Shown here in pieces: positions 61,081 to 64,000 of a stretch of DNA of 64,000 nt; the first letter of the stretch is position 1, and every line of letters begins with the position of its first letter. The notes beneath the pieces are model-generated. The model worked only from the letters and a program-made list of their open reading frames with translations. It did no database searches and was not told where the DNA came from. The position numbers and the translations under genes were made by a program. The stretch lies in contig NC_007948.1 of NCBI RefSeq assembly GCF_000013865.1, forward strand, positions 4,030,001 to 4,094,000, in the 5' to 3' direction. Source of the stretch: Polaromonas sp. JS666. Lineage in GTDB: Bacteria > Pseudomonadota > Gammaproteobacteria > Burkholderiales > Burkholderiaceae_C.

Positions 61081-64000
61081 ACAGACAAAAACGTAGCGGA
61101 CACCAACTCCAACGCCGTCAACGTGCCGGGCGCCGCCGCCCCTGTCGGCGCGCCTCCCAGGGACCTGTTTACCGGCGGCGGCGAAATGGGTGCGATCATG
61201 CGCGCGACGGACTGGTCCAAGACGAAGCTCGGCCCGATTGAAGCCTGGCCGAACAGTCTCAGAACCATGCTGGGCGTCGTACTCGGCAGCCGGTTTCCCA
61301 TGCTGCTCTGGTGGGGCCCCGATCTCCTGCACCTCTACAACGACGCATACCGCCCCATTCTGAGGGACAAGCACCCCGCGTCGCTCGCCGCTCCAGCCGC
61401 GGAGATGTGGGCCGAGGTCTGGGACGTTGCCGGGCCCATGGCAAGGAGCGTCCAGGAAGGAGGCCCGGCGACATGGACGGAGGACCTTCAGCTGTTCATT
61501 AACAGCGGGGCCATGGTCGAGGAAACGTACTTCACGTTTTCGTACAGCCCCGTCCCAGGCGATGACGGGCGCGTCGGCGGCCTGCTCAACACGGTGCAGG
61601 AAACGACAGTGAAGGTGCAGGGCGAACGCCAGATCCGGATGCTGCACGAATTGGCCGCGCGGGCGGCCGAAGCAAAATCCGAGAACGAAGCGTACCGGAT
61701 TGCCGCGGAGGTCCTTTCGGCCAACGAACTGGATCTCCCGTTTGTGCTGCTCTATGTTCTGAACGAGACGGCTTCCGACGCTGAACTCGTCGCCGTGAGC
61801 GGCTGGAAGGAGTATGAAGGCCGCGCCAGGCCCGCGCATGTGCCGGTCAAGGAGGGTGCAAGTACAGCTTCCTGGCCCTTTGCTGAAGTCATTCGAACCG
61901 CTCAGGAACTCGTCGTCGACGACCTCTCGTCGCGCTTCGGGCCGCTGCCGGCGGGTCGCTGGAACGCACGGCCCGAACGAGCTATCGTCCTGCCGCTTTC
62001 GCGGACAGGCCAGTCCGAGCCTTATGGGTTTCTCGTTGCCGGCATCAGCCCGCACCGTGCATTCGAAGACCGGTATCGAAGGTTCTTTCGGGCTACCGCG
62101 GATCAGGTGGCGACCGTCATCGCCAATGCCCGTGCCTACGAGGCAGAAAAGACGCGGGCCGAGGCCCTGACCGAGACCGATCGGGCCAAGACCGCCTTCT
62201 TCAGCAACGTCAGCCACGAGTTCAGGACCCCCCTCACGCTCCTGCTCGGACCGCTGGAGACGCTGCTTGCCGAGCGCGAGCTTGGTGCCGAGGCGCGGGA
62301 TCGGCTGCTCCAGATGCAGCGCAACGCGTTGCGCCTGCTGCGCCTGGTGAATGCGCTGCTCGATTTCTCGCGCATGGAGGCCGGGCGGCACTCCGCGCGG
62401 TTCGCGCCGACCGACCTCGCACGCTACACCGCGGATCTGGCGAGCGCGTTTCGCTCGGCCATGGAAAAAGCCGGGCTCTCCTTTGCGGTGGAATGCCCGC
62501 CGTTGCCGGCGCCGATCTACGTCGACCGCGACATGTGGGAGAAGATCGTCATGAATCTCCTCTCCAATGCGCTCAAGTTCACTTTCGAGGGCGGGGTGAG
62601 CCTGCGCCTTGTTGCGGCGGATGGCGGCGCGCACCTGACGGTGAAGGACACGGGCTCGGGCATCCCCAGGAGCGAACTGCCGAAACTCTTTCAGCGGTTC
62701 CACCGGGTGGAGGGCGCGCGCGCTCGCTCGCACGAAGGCACGGGCATCGGGCTTGCGCTGGTCCATGAGCTCGTCAAGCTGCACGGCGGCGAGATCCGCG
62801 TCGCGAGCGACGAAGGCCAGGGTGCGGAATTCACGATCACGCTGCGCGGCGGGCGCAACCACCTGCCGCCGGAGCATGTCGTAGCAGAGTCCCCGGAGGC
62901 CGCATCGGTGGCGAGAAGCGCGTCGGCCTATCTCGACGAGGCGCTGCAATGGCTGCCTTATGAGTCGCAGCCGATCGCCTCCGCTCCGGCAAGGAGCGGT
63001 GCTCGCGTGCTCGTCGCCGACGACAACCGTGACCTGCGGACCTTCCTCTCGAGCCTACTTGCGCCGCATTACGACGTGCAGGTGGTGGCCGACGGCCGCG
63101 AAGCGCTCGCCGCCATTCAGCAGAGAAAACCGGACCTCGTGCTGAGCGACGTGATGATGCCGAACCTCGACGGCCTGGGCCTGGTGCGGGCGCTGCGCGA
63201 GGATCCCGAAACGCGCACGCTGCCGGTGATTTTGCTGTCGGCGCGCGCGGGTCAGGAAGCCTCGCTCGAAGGCCTTTCCGCCGGCGCGGACGACTATCTC
63301 GCCAAGCCGTTCACGTCCCAGGAACTGCTCGCGCGGGTGCGCACGCACCTCACCATGGCACGAGCGCGCGATGAGCTGAACACGGAGCTCATGCACGCCA
63401 ACGAGGAACTGGAAGCGTTCAGCTACTCCGTGTCCCATGACTTGCGGGCGCCGCTGCGTGCAGTCAACGGATACACGCATCTGCTCGAGGAGGGCTACGC
63501 GACGCAGCTCGACGACGAAGGACGGCGGTTTCTTCGCGTGGTGCGGGAGGAAGCCGGCCGGATGGGGCAGCTGATCGACGACCTGCTCAATCTCTCGCGG
63601 ATCGCGAGAGCACAGCTCAGCCGGGACCCGGTCGATCTCTCCGCGCTTGCCCTGGCCGCCGGCGAAGAGCTGCAGCGCAAGGAACCCGAACGGCGGGTCA
63701 GCCTGCTGATCCAGGAAGGCCTCGTCGCCGGGGTGGATCGCCAGCTATTGCGCATTCTGTTTGACAATCTTCTCGGCAACGCGTGGAAATTCACGGTCAA
63801 GACCGGTGAACCGAGGATCGCGTTCGGAACGGAACAGCGCAATGGCAGCGAGGTATTTGTGGTGCGCGACAACGGAGCCGGCTTTGACATGGCTTACGCC
63901 AGCAAGCTGTTTCGGCCCTTTCAGCGACTCCACACCGAGAGCGAATTCCCTGGAACGGGGATCGGGCTCGCAACCGTTCGCCGGATCGTCGAACGCCACG
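61081..64000 (+). CDS. Hybrid sensor histidine kinase with two kinase modules (partial)
   Basis: An open frame of at least 973 codons runs off the window end. After an N-terminal PAS-like part (about 42-180, DWSKTKLGPIEAWPNSLRTM; LLWWGPDLLHLYNDAYRPIL) and a GAF-like part (about 200-350) comes kinase module 1: H379 in FSNVSHEFRTPLTLLLGP, NLLSNALKF, DTGSGIP, and GTGIGLALVHEL. A receiver follows (DD at 647-648; acceptor D690 in LSDVMMPNLDG; KPF). Kinase module 2 has H786 in SYSVSHDLRAPLRAVNGY and FDNLLGNAWKFT, GTGIGLATVRRI. Two modules in one chain suggest an internal phosphorelay. No signal or membrane span is visible, so it is cytosolic. The start has only a weak site (CGGGTAGCAA). Confidence 0.9.

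Noticed and set aside
60874..62949. Long minus-strand open frame opposite the hybrid kinase
   Set aside because: The plus strand carries HisKA, HATPase and receiver motifs continuously. The minus-strand product has no recognisable domain.

Overview
The window is about 64 kb of GC-rich DNA from a betaproteobacterium, most likely Burkholderiales, family Comamonadaceae and Polaromonas- or Rhodoferax-like. This is inferred from the style of its proteins: several Bug/TctC-type binding proteins, paired PimC/PimD-like acyl-CoA dehydrogenases, a YceH protein, CTGT-N8-ACAG-like regulatory DNA and palindromic intergenic repeats of a kind common in that family. I could run no database search. I see no rRNA, tRNA or CRISPR array.

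Layout, left to right. 1-4.1 kb: a minus-strand branched-chain-type ABC transporter operon (livG, livH, livM, binding protein, then the first codons of a further gene). 4.4-16.9 kb: mostly chromosomal housekeeping and fatty-acid-type genes (purN, yceH, two acyl-CoA dehydrogenases, an HNH endonuclease with a LexA-like site, ribF, ileS-lspA, an Na/Pi cotransporter, a Nudix hydrolase and a quinone oxidoreductase). 17.2-21.2 kb: a compact, uncharacterised catabolic cassette (Bug binding protein, HpcH-type aldolase, cupin, DUF6282-type metallohydrolase, IclR regulator) led by two near-identical operator-like repeats. 21.3-24.2 kb: a decay zone with two fragments of drug/metabolite permease genes, a fragment of a short-chain dehydrogenase, an intact CapA-type gene, a REP-like palindrome and a dead IS630 transposase.

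24.2-27.8 kb: a cation/stress group (conserved hypothetical, TerC with an apparent yybP-ykoY manganese riboswitch, a truncated P-type ATPase, a universal stress protein, an NhaR-like regulator). 28-36.5 kb: a RIO kinase, then a divergent organic-acid locus: two Bug proteins on the minus strand, and on the plus strand an aconitase-family enzyme, a GntR regulator with an apparent second winged helix, a binding-protein-fold protein with no signal peptide, and a lactonase. 36.6-44.5 kb: an RcnB/CigR-like secreted protein, an atypical SDR, an EamA permease, a gamma-glutamyltransferase, a DUF3422 protein and tctBA without an adjacent tctC.

44.6-53.1 kb: a PilB/GspE-type ATPase, an overlapping three-gene run (TatD nuclease, hypoxanthine-type DNA glycosylase, spermidine-synthase-like protein) and a polyamine-type ABC operon potDABC, whose potB-potC junction holds a 96-bp-period tandem duplication. 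53.3-57.4 kb: a membrane-anchored HtrA-like protease followed by moxR, DUF58 and VWA genes. 57.5-60.6 kb: a minus-strand operon of a J-domain protein and three proteins I do not recognise. 61.1 kb to the end: an open frame running off the window that encodes a hybrid sensor kinase with two kinase modules separated by a receiver domain.

The best candidates for undescribed biology are the 17-21 kb cassette with its twin operators, the 31-36.5 kb aconitase / double-winged-helix GntR / signal-less binding-protein / lactonase set, and the J-domain operon.
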